Shown here: positions 10,175 through 19,853 of the stretch, one piece after another
How the letters are laid out: every line of letters begins with the position of its first letter
Numbering within the stretch: the stretch's first letter is position 1
Origin: Hyphomicrobiales bacterium
Lineage (GTDB): Bacteria > Pseudomonadota > Alphaproteobacteria > Rhizobiales > Rhizobiaceae
Length of the DNA: 64,000 nucleotides
Direction: 5' to 3'
Assembly (NCBI GenBank): GCA_900472295.1
Contig: UCIA01000002.1
Location: 1 to 64,000, forward strand
Made by a program: the position numbers and the translations under genes
The notes under the pieces: model-generated
Databases searched by the model: none
Seen by the model: the letters and a program-made list of their open reading frames with translations, nothing else
What the model was told of the DNA's origin: nothing

Positions 10175-11515
10175 ATGGCTTCGGCTGCTGAACAACTAGC
10201 CTCGAATCTGAATTTTGCGGCCTTCGCCAAGGCGGAGGACCTGAAGAAGCGAATCTGGTTCACCATCGGCGCGCTGCTCGTCTATCGTCTCGGCACCTAT
10301 ATCCCGCTGCCCGGCATCAACCCGGAAGCCTTCGCCCAGGCCTTCTCCTCGCAGAGCAAGGGCGTGCTCGGCATGTTCAACATGTTTGCCGGCGGCGCCG
10401 TGCAGCGCATGGCGATCTTCGCGCTCGGCATCATGCCCTACATCTCGGCCTCCATCATCATGCAGCTGATGACCTCGGTCATCCCGTCGCTGGAAGCGCT
10501 GAAGAAGGAAGGCGAGCAGGGCCGCAAGGTCATCAACCAGTACACGCGCTACGGCACCGTGTTGCTGGCGCTGGTGCAGGCTTACGGCATTTCGGTGGGC
10601 CTGGAAGGCGGCAACGGCATCGTCAACGATCCCGGCATGTTCTTCCGCATCTCGACCGTCATCACGCTGGTCGGCGGCACCATGTTTCTGATGTGGCTGG
10701 GTGAGCAGATCACCGCGCGCGGCATCGGCAACGGCATTTCGCTGATCATCTTCTCCGGCATCGTCGCCGGCCTGCCGCACGCCATCTCCGGCACGCTGGA
10801 GCTTGGCCGCACCGGCGCTCTGTCGACCGGCCTCATCCTGGCGATCATCGTTCTGGCCGTTGTCGTCATCGCGCTGATCGTGTTCTTCGAGCGCGCGCAG
10901 CGCCGCTTGCTGATCCAGTACCCGAAGCGCCAGGTCGGCAACCGCATGTTCCAGGGCGACACCTCGCATCTGCCGCTGAAGCTCAACACGGCCGGCGTCA
11001 TTCCGCCGATCTTCGCCTCGTCGCTGCTGTTGCTGCCGGCAACTGTCGCCGGCTTCTCGCAGAACGCCAACATGCCGGCCTGGGCCACCACCATCCTGGC
11101 GGCGCTCGGCCATGGCCAGCCGCTCTACATGCTGTTCTATGCGGGGATGATCGCGTTCTTCGCTTTCTTCTACACGGCCATCGTGTTCAATCCGAAGGAC
11201 ACCGCCGACCAGCTCAAGAAGCATTCCGGCTTCATTCCGGGTTACCGTCCGGGCGAGCGCACCGCCGATTACATCGACTATGTCCTGACGCGCATCACCG
11301 TCGTCGGCGCCATCTATCTGGTGCTGGTGTGCCTGCTGCCCGAGTTCCTGATTTCGGCGACTGGCGTACCATTCTACCTCGGTGGCACATCGCTTCTGAT
11401 CGTGGTCAGTGTAACCCTCGATACGGTGGCGCAGATTCAGGGTCACCTGATCGCGCACCAGTATGAGGGCCTGATCAAGAAGTCGAAGTTGCGCGGGGGG
11501 AAGAAGGCCAGATGA
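10175..11515 (+). CDS. secY: Protein translocase subunit SecY
   Basis: 446 residues forming the ten-helix inner-membrane channel of the Sec translocon. Typical segments are [13 protein letters not shown] near residue 34, the plug region with M-F-A-G-G-A, and F-F-E-R-A-Q-R-R before the P-K-R-Q-V-G-N cytoplasmic loop. It follows the spc ribosomal genes as in most bacteria and overlaps adk by four bases, so the pair is cotranslated. Confidence 0.97.
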   Translation: MASAAEQLASNLNFAAFAKAEDLKKRIWFTIGALLVYRLGTYIPLPGINPEAFAQAFSSQSKGVLGMFNMFAGGAVQRMAIFALGIMPYISASIIMQLMTSVIPSLEALKKEGEQGRKVINQYTRYGTVLLALVQAYGISVGLEGGNGIVNDPGMFFRISTVITLVGGTMFLMWLGEQITARGIGNGISLIIFSGIVAGLPHAISGTLELGRTGALSTGLILAIIVLAVVVIALIVFFERAQRRLLIQYPKRQVGNRMFQGDTSHLPLKLNTAGVIPPIFASSLLLLPATVAGFSQNANMPAWATTILAALGHGQPLYMLFYAGMIAFFAFFYTAIVFNPKDTADQLKKHSGFIPGYRPGERTADYIDYVLTRITVVGAIYLVLVCLLPEFLISATGVPFYLGGTSLLIVVSVTLDTVAQIQGHLIAHQYEGLIKKSKLRGGKKAR

Positions 11516-12120
11516 GATTGATATTGCTTGGGCCGCCAGGAGCGGGCAAGGGGACGCAAGCACAAAGACTGGTAGAAAAATACGGCATACCCCAGCTGTC
11601 GACGGGCGACATGCTGCGGGCCGCCGTGCAGGCCGGCACCGAAGTCGGTAAGCGCGCCAAGGCGGTGATGGATGCCGGCGAGCTGGTATCGGACGCTATC
11701 GTCAACGCCATCGTGGCTGAACGCATCGATCAGCCCGATTGCGGCAACGGCTTCATCCTCGACGGCTACCCGCGCACGCTGGTGCAGGCTGATGCGGTTG
11801 AATCGATGCTCGGCGAGCGCGGCATCGGCCTCGACGCCGTGATCGAGTTCGTCGTTGACGACAAGGCGCTGGTCGGCCGCATCGTCAAGCGCGCCGAAGA
11901 CGCCAAGGCCGCGGGACAGCCGGTGCGCAAGGACGACAATCCGGTGGTGTTCGAGGAGCGCCTGCGGGAATACTACAAGAAGACCGCGCCGCTGATCGGC
12001 TACTACTACGCCAAACGCTCGCTGAAGAGCGTCGACGGCATGGCCGCTGTCGATACCGTGACGGCAGAGATCGAAGCGCTGCTCACGGCGGTGACGCGGG
12101 AGACCGTTACGGCAAAGTAA
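11512..12120 (+). CDS. adk: Adenylate kinase, short-lid form
   Basis: 202 residues. It catalyses ATP + AMP to 2 ADP in the cytosol. The P-loop G-P-P-G-A-G-K-G-T is at residues 7-15, and D-G-Y-P-R-T is the AMP-binding motif. The LID is the shortened type, going from R-I-V-K-R-A-E-D to R-K-D-D-N-P without zinc cysteines, which explains the shorter length than E. coli Adk (214). ATGA overlap with secY. Confidence 0.97.
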   Translation: MRLILLGPPGAGKGTQAQRLVEKYGIPQLSTGDMLRAAVQAGTEVGKRAKAVMDAGELVSDAIVNAIVAERIDQPDCGNGFILDGYPRTLVQADAVESMLGERGIGLDAVIEFVVDDKALVGRIVKRAEDAKAAGQPVRKDDNPVVFEERLREYYKKTAPLIGYYYAKRSLKSVDGMAAVDTVTAEIEALLTAVTRETVTAK

Positions 12121-12312
12121 AGATTGCGCTTGACTGGAACGGTTCGCTGGGTTATGGCGGCCCGTCTTCCTATCAGGCATGAGGCTTGCTTGTCCGCAAG
12201 GGCAAGGCAGCTGCATTGAAACTAGGGAACTCCCGCAAGGGCCGGCCTCCACCGGACGCGGGGAATTTTGGATCGCGCCAGTTCGTCTGGCCCACATGGA
12301 GAAGAGAAGAAT

Positions 12313-12681
12313 ATGGCTCGTATAGCCGGCGTTAACATTCCGACCAACAAGCGCGTCGTCATTGCGCTTCAGTACATTCACGGCATTGGCAAGAAGTTCG
12401 CCCAGGAGATCGTCGACAAGGTCGGCATCCCGGCCGAGCGCCGCGTCAACCAGCTGACCGACGCGGAAGTGCTGCAGATCCGCGAGACCATCGACCGTGA
12501 CTACCAGGTCGAAGGCGACCTGCGCCGCGAAGTGTCGATGAACATCAAGCGTCTGATGGACCTTGGCTGCTACCGCGGCCTGCGTCACCGTCGCTCGCTG
12601 CCGGTTCGCGGCCAGCGCACGCACACCAATGCACGCACCCGCAAGGGCCCGGCCAAGTCGATCGCCGGCAAGAAGAAGTAA
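12313..12681 (+). CDS. rpsM: 30S ribosomal protein S13
   Basis: 122 residues from the ATG at 12313. The frame is open from 12268, but [10 protein letters not shown] is the family start, behind GGAGAAGAGAAG. S13 is in the 30S head and forms inter-subunit bridges to L5. The basic tail [14 protein letters not shown] is complete. It starts the alpha operon, 192 bases after adk. Confidence 0.97.
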   Translation: MARIAGVNIPTNKRVVIALQYIHGIGKKFAQEIVDKVGIPAERRVNQLTDAEVLQIRETIDRDYQVEGDLRREVSMNIKRLMDLGCYRGLRHRRSLPVRGQRTHTNARTRKGPAKSIAGKKK

Positions 12682-12686
12682 TTCAG

Positions 12687-12786
12687 GGGAATACGGGAGT
12701 AGGGGAGTAAGGCAGTAGGGAAATGCCCGTCGATCGGGTCGCATTTTTCCCTACTCCCTTACTGCCCTATTCCCTTACTCCCTTAG
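12687..12786. repeat. Long imperfect inverted repeat built from GGGAGTA/GGGAATA heptamers
   Basis: The left arm (about 12687-12726) repeats purine-rich heptamers such as GGGAGTA, GGGGAGTAA and GCAGTAGGG, and ends in AAATGC. The right arm (12741-12786) is its pyrimidine-rich complement, starting GCATTTTTCCC. The centre is CCCGTCGATCGGG. The arms pair over about 40 bases with small bulges. It fills most of the rpsM-rpsK gap, where the alpha-operon mRNA must pass through it. No transposase or target duplication was recognised. Confidence 0.8.
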
Positions 12787-12840
12787 TAAGGTGGAGCCGC
12801 TGGCATTACGGCGGTGTAGAGATCAACTGAAAGGACTATC

Positions 12841-13230
12841 ATGGCCAAGGAAGCCGCACGTGTTCGCCGTCGCGAACGCAAGAACATCTCGTCGGGCGTT
12901 GCCCACGTCAATTCGACCTTCAACAACACGATGATCACCATCACCGACGCGCAGGGCAATTCCATTGCCTGGTCGTCGGCCGGTGCCCAGGGCTTCAAGG
13001 GTTCGCGCAAGTCGACCCCGTTCGCTGCCCAGATGGCTGCCGAGGACGTTGCCAAGAAGGCCCAGGAACACGGCATGCGCATGCTCGAAGTCGAGGTCTG
13101 CGGACCCGGCTCCGGTCGTGAATCGGCGCTTCGCGCCCTGCAGGCGGCCGGCTTCACCATCACCTCGATCCGTGATGTGACGCCGATCCCGCACAATGGC
13201 TGCCGCCCGCGCAAGAAGCGCCGCGTCTAA
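12841..13230 (+). CDS. rpsK: 30S ribosomal protein S11
   Basis: 129 residues. S11 lies on the 30S platform and helps form the mRNA exit channel. [13 protein letters not shown] near residues 22-34 and the C-terminal [16 protein letters not shown] are diagnostic. AAAGGACTATC precedes the ATG. Confidence 0.97.
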   Translation: MAKEAARVRRRERKNISSGVAHVNSTFNNTMITITDAQGNSIAWSSAGAQGFKGSRKSTPFAAQMAAEDVAKKAQEHGMRMLEVEVCGPGSGRESALRALQAAGFTITSIRDVTPIPHNGCRPRKKRRV

Positions 13231-13332
13231 GACATTACCGAACGCCGCGCGAGCGCCTCTGGGCGCTCCTCCACGGCACTCCAGGTCGCCCGCCACGATT
13301 GGATGGTGGCGGGTCAACGGAAGGAAAGCATC

Positions 13333-14343
13333 ATGATCCAGAAAAATTGGCAGGAACTGATCAAGCCGAACAAGATCGAGTTCTCGTCGAAGAAGAAGAC
13401 GCTGACCACGCTGGTCGCCGAGCCGCTCGAGCGTGGCTTCGGCCTGACGCTCGGCAACGCGCTGCGCCGCGTGCTTCTGTCTTCGCTGCGCGGTGCGGCT
13501 GTGACCGCCGTGCAGATCGACGGCGTTCTGCATGAATTCTCGTCGATCGCCGGTGTGCGTGAAGACGTGACCGACATCGTCCTCAACATCAAGGAAATCG
13601 CCATCCGCATGGAAGGCGATGGTCCCAAGCGCATGGTCGTTCGCAAGCAGGGCCCGGGTGCGGTTCTGGCTGGCGACATCCAGACGGTTGGCGACGTCGA
13701 GATCCTCAACCCCGACCACGTCATCTGCACGCTGGACGAAGGTGCTGAAATCCGCATGGAATTCACCGTCGACACCGGCAAGGGCTACGTGCCGGCAGAG
13801 CGCAACCGCGCCGAAGACGCGCCGATCGGCCTGATACCGGTCGACAGCCTGTATTCGCCGGTCAAGAAGGTCTCCTACAAGGTCGAAAACACCCGCGAGG
13901 GCCAGGTTCTCGACTATGACAAGCTGACCATGACCATCGAGACCGACGGTTCGATCTCGGGCGAAGACGCAGTGGCTTTCGCTGCCCGCATCCTGCAGGA
14001 CCAGCTCGGCCTGTTCGTCAATTTCGACGAGCCGCAGAAGGAAGTCGCCGCCGAAGCCGTCACCGAGCTCGCCTTCAATCCGGCGCTGCTCAAGAAGGTC
14101 GACGAACTCGAGCTTTCAGTGCGTTCGGCCAACTGCCTGAAGAACGACAACATCGTCTACATCGGCGATCTCATCCAGAAGACCGAAGCCGAGATGCTGC
14201 GCACCCCGAACTTCGGCCGCAAGTCGCTGAACGAGATCAAGGAAGTGCTCGCGGCGATGGGCCTGCACCTCGGCATGGAAGTGCCGGACTGGCCGCCGGA
14301 AAACATCGAAGACCTCGCCAAGCGTTACGAAGACCAATATTGA
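13333..14343 (+). CDS. rpoA: RNA polymerase subunit alpha
   Basis: 336 residues from the ATG at 13333 (M-I-Q-K-N-W-Q-E-L), behind GGAAGGAAAG. The N-terminal domain (about 1-235) dimerises and starts polymerase assembly. It includes [19 protein letters not shown]. The C-terminal domain (about 255-320; [13 protein letters not shown] and [10 protein letters not shown]) binds UP elements and activators. Two GC hairpins occupy the gap after rpsK. Confidence 0.98.
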
Positions 14344-14447
14344 GCATGAAATCCAAGGATCGGCGGCGTGAGCCGCTCGATCCGACGGTCATGCGGAAAA
14401 CCGTCGGAGGCCGTGGCCTCCTGAACAACTGAAGAAGGAAAAGAGCC

Positions 14448-14879
14448 ATGCGCCACGGTTTCAAAGGCCGCCGCTTCGCCCGAAGCATTAGCCATCGCAA
14501 GTCGATGTTCGCCAACCTCGCCGTGTCGCTGCTCGAGCACGAGCAGATCGTCACCACCTTGCCGAAGGCGAAGGACCTGCGTCCGATCGTCGAGAAGCTG
14601 GTGACGCTCGGCAAGCGCGGCGACCTGCATGCGCGCCGCCAGGTCATTGCCCAGATCGGCAATGAAGGCGTCGTCAAGCGCCTGTTCGACACCATTGCGC
14701 CGCGCTACGCCACCCGCAATGGCGGCTATCTGCGCATCATGAAGGCGGGCTTCCGCCACGGCGACAATGCCGCCATGGCCGTTATCGAGTTCGTCGACCG
14801 CGACACCGACGCCAAGGGCGCCGGCGACCGCGCCCGCCTCGAAGCTGAAGGCGCCAATGAGGAAACCGCAGCCGCATAA
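14448..14879 (+). CDS. rplQ: 50S ribosomal protein L17
   Basis: 143 residues, with an acidic/Ala-rich tail of about 20 residues beyond the bacterial core. L17 lies near the tunnel exit. [18 protein letters not shown] and the [11 protein letters not shown] segment identify it. Last gene of the alpha operon. Confidence 0.97.
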   Translation: MRHGFKGRRFARSISHRKSMFANLAVSLLEHEQIVTTLPKAKDLRPIVEKLVTLGKRGDLHARRQVIAQIGNEGVVKRLFDTIAPRYATRNGGYLRIMKAGFRHGDNAAMAVIEFVDRDTDAKGAGDRARLEAEGANEETAAA

Positions 14880-14904
14880 GGCTCGGTTTTCCAGCAATGA
14901 CTTC

Positions 14905-14927
14905 AAGGGGCCTTCGGGCCCCTTTTT
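14905..14927 (+). terminator. Rho-independent terminator of the alpha operon
   Basis: AAGGGGCC, TTCG loop, GGCCCCTT, TTT: a perfect 8-bp stem capped by a UUCG tetraloop and followed by T residues, 25 bases after the rplQ stop. Confidence 0.92.
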
Positions 14928-15091
14928 GCATGGTCGCGATGGCATGCTTGGCCAAGCTTTTTTGCCTGCCGGCCCAGTGCTTTTTGCCAGCAGGCCAAGT
15001 GCTTTTGCACGACAATCGCCGCATTTCAGTGCATTAGCCTTTCATTCTGCACAATCGTCGGGACAATGCGCCTGACCTGGAGGGAATCGGA

Positions 15092-16585
15092 ATGCATTTC
15101 AAACGGCTGTTTCTTGTCGCCCTTTGCGCGCTGGCCGCCTTTGCCGCGGCACCGGCCGTGAGACAGGCGTTGGCCGAAGACGCTGCCAAGCCTGCGGACC
15201 CTGGGCTCTCCGATGTGCTCACCGACCTGCTGCATGGCGTCGAGGGCGAGAACGGCACCTCCGGTCCCGACAAGCGCGTGCCGTTCGGCCGTGAGGAGGT
15301 GCAGCTTTCGTTTGCGCCGCTGGTCAAGCAGACGGCGCCGGCGGTGGTCAATGTCTATGCTTCGCAGACCGCCAAGGTCACGTCGCCCTTCGACGGCGAT
15401 CCGTTCTTCGAGGAGTTCTTCGGTCGTGCCCAGCCGCGTGCGCAGTCCTCGCTGGGCTCGGGCGTGCTGGTCGACCCGAGCGGCGTCATCGTCACCAATT
15501 TCCACGTCATCAAGGGCGCCGACGAGGTCAAGGTGGCGACCGCTGACGGGCGCGAATTCACCTCGAAGGTCATGCTCAAGGATGAAACGCTCGACCTTGC
15601 GGTGCTCAAGATCACCTCCGACAAGCCGTTTCCGGTCATCGCCATCGGCGATTCCGACGCACTCGAAGTCGGCGACCTGCTGCTGGCCATCGGCAATCCG
15701 TTCGGCGTCGGCCAGACCACCACAAGCGGCATCGTCTCGGCACTTGCGCGCAGCCATATCGGTGTTTCGGATTCGGGCTATTTCATCCAGACCGACGCCG
15801 CCATCAATCCCGGCAATTCCGGCGGCGCGCTGATCAACATGGGCGGTCAGCTGGTCGGCATCAACACCGCCATCTACAGCCGCAGCGGCGGCTCGATCGG
15901 CATTGGCTTTGCCATCCCCGCCAACATGGTGCGCGCCTTCGCCGATGCGGCCAAGGCCGGGCTCGATTTCTTCGAGCGGCCCTATATCGGCGCCGAGTTC
16001 GAAGCTGTCACACCGCAGATCGCAGAATCGCTCGGCATGGAGAAGCCGACCGGCGCGCTGGTGTCATCGGTCGAGGAGGCCGGGCCGGCAGCCAAGGCAG
16101 GGCTGAAGCCCGGCGATGTCGTGCTGCAGCTCAATGGCACGACTGTCGAGAGCATCGAGGCGCTGGACTACCGCATGGCGACGCTGTCGATCGGCGCCAA
16201 GGCGAACTTCGCCATCCTGAGCAAGGGCCAGCAGGCGACGATGGAGATCGCGCTGGAGCGGGCGCCGGAAGGCGCCAAGGCCTCGGAAGTGACGCTGCAT
16301 GGCCGCAGCCCGTTCTCGGGCGCCAAGGTGGCGGAACTGTCGCCGCGGCTCGCCCAGCGGCTCGGCCTGCGCACCGACCTCAAGGGCGTCACCGTGGTCG
16401 ACATCAATCGCGATTCGCCCGCAGCCGATTTCGGCTTCCAGCCCGGCGACATCGTGCGCGAGGTGAATGGCACAACGGTCGATACGGCGGCGACGCTGGC
16501 GCAGCTCTCCCAGCAGGATACGCGCTGGTGGCGCTTTACTGTCGAGCGCGGCGGGCAGACACTGCGCCAAGTGTTGCGTTACTGA
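15092..16585 (+). CDS. HtrA/Do-family periplasmic serine protease with two PDZ domains
   Basis: 497 residues: a Sec signal peptide (cleavage probably after A-L-A near residue 28), a trypsin-like domain (about 85-280) and two PDZ domains (about 290-390 and 405-495). The catalytic triad is visible as H138 (N-F-H-V-I), D168 (L-D-L-A-V-L) and S243 in G-N-S-G-G. The family degrades or refolds damaged periplasmic proteins under envelope stress. No sigma-E-type promoter was recognised. A repeat follows, then rarA in the same direction. DegP versus DegQ/MucD type cannot be settled here. Confidence 0.93.
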   Translation: MHFKRLFLVALCALAAFAAAPAVRQALAEDAAKPADPGLSDVLTDLLHGVEGENGTSGPDKRVPFGREEVQLSFAPLVKQTAPAVVNVYASQTAKVTSPFDGDPFFEEFFGRAQPRAQSSLGSGVLVDPSGVIVTNFHVIKGADEVKVATADGREFTSKVMLKDETLDLAVLKITSDKPFPVIAIGDSDALEVGDLLLAIGNPFGVGQTTTSGIVSALARSHIGVSDSGYFIQTDAAINPGNSGGALINMGGQLVGINTAIYSRSGGSIGIGFAIPANMVRAFADAAKAGLDFFERPYIGAEFEAVTPQIAESLGMEKPTGALVSSVEEAGPAAKAGLKPGDVVLQLNGTTVESIEALDYRMATLSIGAKANFAILSKGQQATMEIALERAPEGAKASEVTLHGRSPFSGAKVAELSPRLAQRLGLRTDLKGVTVVDINRDSPAADFGFQPGDIVREVNGTTVDTAATLAQLSQQDTRWWRFTVERGGQTLRQVLRY

Positions 16586-16603
16586 GGCGATCTTCCCATT
16601 TTA

Positions 16604-16652
16604 GAGCATGATCCCGAAAAGTGGGAACCGGTTTTCGGATAAGATCATGCTC
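16604..16652. repeat. GCATGATC-type palindromic repeat (subtype A), best-preserved copy
   Basis: GAGCATGATCCCGAAAAGT, GGGAACCGG centre, TTTTCGGATAAGATCATGCTC. The terminal 10-mers GAGCATGATC and GATCATGCTC are perfect inverted repeats. It lies between the protease and rarA. Confidence 0.9.
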
Positions 16653-16690
16653 CAAAAAGAGCGAGTTCGTGCTCCAACCAAAAGACTTGC

Positions 16691-18001
16691 ATGGCCGATC
16701 TGTTCAGCGTCGATGAACCGGAAAGAGCGCCAGCCGGCCGGCCGCTCGCCGACCGGCTGCGCCCGAAAAACCTCGACGAGGTCGTCGGCCAGGAACATCT
16801 GACCGGGCCAGACGGCGCGCTGACGCGTCTGATCAATTCCGGCTCGCTCGGCTCGATGATCTTCTGGGGCCCGCCCGGCACCGGCAAGACGACCGTGGCG
16901 CGATTGCTGGCTGGCGAAACAAGCCTTGCCTTCGAGCAGATTTCGGCGGTGTTTTCCGGCGTTGCTGACCTGAAGAAGGTGTTCGAGGCCGCAAAGCTGC
17001 GCCGCGCCAATGGCCGCCAGACGCTGCTCTTCGTCGACGAAATCCATCGCTTCAATCGCGCCCAGCAGGATTCCTTCCTCCCGGTCATGGAAGACGGCAC
17101 GGTCGTGCTGGTCGGCGCCACCACCGAGAACCCATCCTTCGAGCTGAACGCCGCGCTTCTGTCGCGGGCGCGTGTCCTCGTCTTCCATTCGCTGGGCGAA
17201 GAAAGCATCGCCAAGCTGATGACGCGGGCCGAGGAGACGGAGGGCAGGGCGCTGCCGCTCGACGACGACGCGCGGACAATGCTCATCCGCATGAGCGATG
17301 GCGATGGCCGCGCCTCGCTGACGCTGGCCGAGGAAGTCTGGCGCGCTGCCAAACCGGGCGAGGTTTTCGATCCCGAAGGGCTGCAGCGCATCGTCCAGCG
17401 CCGCGCGCCGATCTACGACAAGGGCCAGGACGGCCATTACAATCTGATCTCGGCGCTGCACAAATCGGTGCGCGGGTCCGACCCCGACGCAGCCCTTTAT
17501 TATCTCGCGCGCATGTTCGACGCCGGCGAGGATCCGCTCTATCTCGGCCGCCGGCTGGTGCGCATGGCGATGGAGGATATCGGGCTGGCCGACCCGCAGG
17601 CGCTGGTCGTCGCCAATGCCGCCAAGGACGCTTACGACTATCTGGGCTCACCCGAAGGCGAGCTCGCCTTTGCCGAAGCTACCGTCTATCTCGCCACCGC
17701 GCCCAAATCCAACGCGGTCTACACCGCCTTCAAGGCGGCCACCCGGGCTGCCAAGGAGTTCGGCTCGCTGCTGCCGCCAAAACACATCCTCAACGCGCCG
17801 ACCAAGTTGATGAAGGAAGAGGATTACGGCGCCGGCTATCGCTACGATCATGACCAGCCCGACGCTTTTTCCGGCCAGGACTATTTCCCCGAAAAGATGG
17901 GACGGCAGACATTTTATGATCCGCCCGAACGCGGCTTCGAGCGCGATATCAGGAAGCGGCTGGACTATTGGGCGAAGCTACGCAGCGAGCGGGAAAAATA
18001 G
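16691..18001 (+). CDS. rarA: Replication-associated recombination protein A (MgsA/WRNIP1 family AAA+ ATPase)
   Basis: 436 residues. Walker A G-P-P-G-T-G-K-T-T is at 60-68 and Walker B F-V-D-E-I-H-R-F centres on D116-E117. The sensor-1 region G-A-T-T-E-N-P and the C-terminal MgsA tetramerisation domain (G-L-A-D-P-Q-A and P-K-S-N-A-V-Y) follow. RarA works at stalled replication forks with SSB and RecA. The start follows the M-A-D-L-F-S-V-D-E-P pattern usual in rhizobia. Length fits the family. Confidence 0.95.
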   Translation: MADLFSVDEPERAPAGRPLADRLRPKNLDEVVGQEHLTGPDGALTRLINSGSLGSMIFWGPPGTGKTTVARLLAGETSLAFEQISAVFSGVADLKKVFEAAKLRRANGRQTLLFVDEIHRFNRAQQDSFLPVMEDGTVVLVGATTENPSFELNAALLSRARVLVFHSLGEESIAKLMTRAEETEGRALPLDDDARTMLIRMSDGDGRASLTLAEEVWRAAKPGEVFDPEGLQRIVQRRAPIYDKGQDGHYNLISALHKSVRGSDPDAALYYLARMFDAGEDPLYLGRRLVRMAMEDIGLADPQALVVANAAKDAYDYLGSPEGELAFAEATVYLATAPKSNAVYTAFKAATRAAKEFGSLLPPKHILNAPTKLMKEEDYGAGYRYDHDQPDAFSGQDYFPEKMGRQTFYDPPERGFERDIRKRLDYWAKLRSEREK

Positions 18002-18003
18002 GC

Positions 18004-18684
18004 TTGCGCGCGCCTGTGGTTCTGACGCCTCAGGACGAACTCCTGCCGTGGGGCATTCCCGCCTCTGTTCTTCTCCATATCGCGTTGATTGCCATGCTGG
18101 CTGTCATGCCGACGCCGAAGCGTCCGAAGCGGCCGCAGGAAGAACCGGTTTCGGTCGACATACTGACGCAGCAACAGTTCGACGCCATCGGTGAAGTAAA
18201 AGCCGCACCGCATGCTTCTCAACAACCGGCTGTCCCGGTTCCGCCGGCCGCCAGCCCGGCTTTGGCTCCGTCACCGTCACCTGCCGCGAAAGCGCCGGCG
18301 ATGATCCGCCCAACGGAAATGCTGTCGGCCAAGACGCTCGCCGATCCGCGCAGCCGGCAGGCCCGTGCTGACCTTGCGACGTTTGCCTCCGGCGAGCGCG
18401 GTGTGCAGCTTTGCAACCTTGAAGCGATGGACCAGATCCGCAAATGGCGGGCCGACTTCCTGCCCGAGCGCGTGGTGCCTTATGCGATGGCTGAGGAGAG
18501 GATCTCCGGCACGACGATCAGTGCCGAGGGCGCGGCCTTCCGCAGCAAGAAGAACTGGTACGGGCTGAAATTCAAATGCCAATTGGCGCCCGACGGCGAA
18601 AGTGTCGTCGGCTTCGAATTCCTGGTCGGCGATCCCGTCGCGCCGGACAGATGGGATGAACTCGGCCTGCCTGCGGTGCACTGA
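18004..18684 (+). CDS. DUF930-type protein with an N-terminal membrane anchor
   Basis: About 226 residues if it starts at the TTG at 18004, directly after the rarA stop. A TTG at 17968 inside rarA would add 12 residues. It has one transmembrane segment (about residues 14-33), then a charged and Pro/Ala-rich linker (P-A-V-P-V-P-P-A-A-S), then a globular C-terminal domain with D-L-A-T-F-A-S-G-E-R and C-N-L-E-A-M-D-Q-I-R-K-W, which I recall as DUF930. The layout (helix, P-rich spacer, periplasmic domain) resembles TonB/TolA. Function unknown. Confidence 0.8.
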   Translation: MRAPVVLTPQDELLPWGIPASVLLHIALIAMLAVMPTPKRPKRPQEEPVSVDILTQQQFDAIGEVKAAPHASQQPAVPVPPAASPALAPSPSPAAKAPAMIRPTEMLSAKTLADPRSRQARADLATFASGERGVQLCNLEAMDQIRKWRADFLPERVVPYAMAEERISGTTISAEGAAFRSKKNWYGLKFKCQLAPDGESVVGFEFLVGDPVAPDRWDELGLPAVH

Positions 18685-18858
18685 TATTCCGTCATGAGAC
18701 AGGTCCAGCGGGCCGCCTGCCTGTCACCTGCCAGTCACAGCAGTGTGATGTGTAGGGCGCGGTAAAAAGTCCTATCACGTCGCGTGGCTGAGCCGGGGGG
18801 CTGCCAGATTTTGGCGATCACTCTCGGAACAGGAATCGCGCCTCTGCGCGAACAGAAA

Positions 18859-19689
18859 ATGACAAAACCCCTTCGCAAATTGCTCCGTCAGGCTGCGATC
18901 GCAGTCCCGCTGCTCGCGCTCGGCTTCTACTTCGTCCCGATCCTGACCACGATCTGGATCGTCTGCGGCCTGATCGATGTGCTGCGCAACACCGGCAAGA
19001 ACCTGTCGCTGTTGCGCGGCTATTTCCTTGGCAACGGCCTCTTCACCTGGCTGCTGTCGCCCTTCAATCTCCTGGTCGACCTGGTCAGCTACAGGAACCC
19101 CGGCGTGTGGAAGCTACAGCAGTTTCCCGCCGATTATCAGCGCGAAGTCAACGAGGTTCTCGACGTCTTCAAGGCGCGCAAGGACGAGATCATCGCCGAT
19201 ATCGACGCCAATTTCGGCACTGCCAAGCGCGGCATGTATGTCTATCAGTGGTACGGCAAGCACAAGATCGACAATGTTGCGGAATTCAACAAGGATTTCA
19301 AATACATCAAGACCATTGCCGTGTCGGTCTTCAGGGGCAAGGAATCGACTTCCTGGCATTTCGGACCGCTGCGGCTCAGCCTGCGCATCCTCTACAATCT
19401 CCTGCCGGTGAAGGCGGAGATTTTCGTCGAGTGCAACGGCGCCAGGAACTACTGGCACGACAACCCGCTGTATATTTTCGACGACACGCTGCTGCACCGC
19501 TCGGTCAACGAGTATGACGGGCGCCGCTACTGCGTTTTCATGGACATCATCCGCCCGTCGCCATTCCCCGGCCTCATCGCCGGCGCGCTCGCCATCGTCT
19601 CGGTCAGCGTCGAGCGTATCAATTCCATGTTCTACAAGAACTGGAAGATGCTCGGCTCGAGCAAGCCGAAGAAGGCCCAGACGACCTGA
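18859..19689 (+). CDS. Aspartyl/asparaginyl beta-hydroxylase-family membrane protein
   Basis: 276 residues from the ATG at 18859. A GTG at 18784 is in frame but less convincing. One or two N-terminal hydrophobic segments (about 12-45) anchor it. The C-terminal half carries a two-histidine iron site typical of AspH: H167-F-G169 and H213 in F-D-D-T-L-L-H, 46 residues apart, with R223 placed to bind 2-oxoglutarate. Relatives hydroxylate Asp/Asn residues or lipid A acyl chains (LpxO). The substrate is unknown here. The family call rests on my manual alignment. Confidence 0.75.
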   Translation: MTKPLRKLLRQAAIAVPLLALGFYFVPILTTIWIVCGLIDVLRNTGKNLSLLRGYFLGNGLFTWLLSPFNLLVDLVSYRNPGVWKLQQFPADYQREVNEVLDVFKARKDEIIADIDANFGTAKRGMYVYQWYGKHKIDNVAEFNKDFKYIKTIAVSVFRGKESTSWHFGPLRLSLRILYNLLPVKAEIFVECNGARNYWHDNPLYIFDDTLLHRSVNEYDGRRYCVFMDIIRPSPFPGLIAGALAIVSVSVERINSMFYKNWKMLGSSKPKKAQTT

Positions 19690-19853
19690 ACGTTTGGCGC
19701 GCAGCGACCTGGAATCGGTTGGATGCGCAGATCTTTGGACCATGGTCCTATAGCGACGCAGGCCCGTAATCTTCTAAAACCCTTGGGTGTGGATATATTC
19801 GTCCAGATATAACGCCGCGATAGGGGATGCGGCGTTCACCTTGGGAGGAAGAG

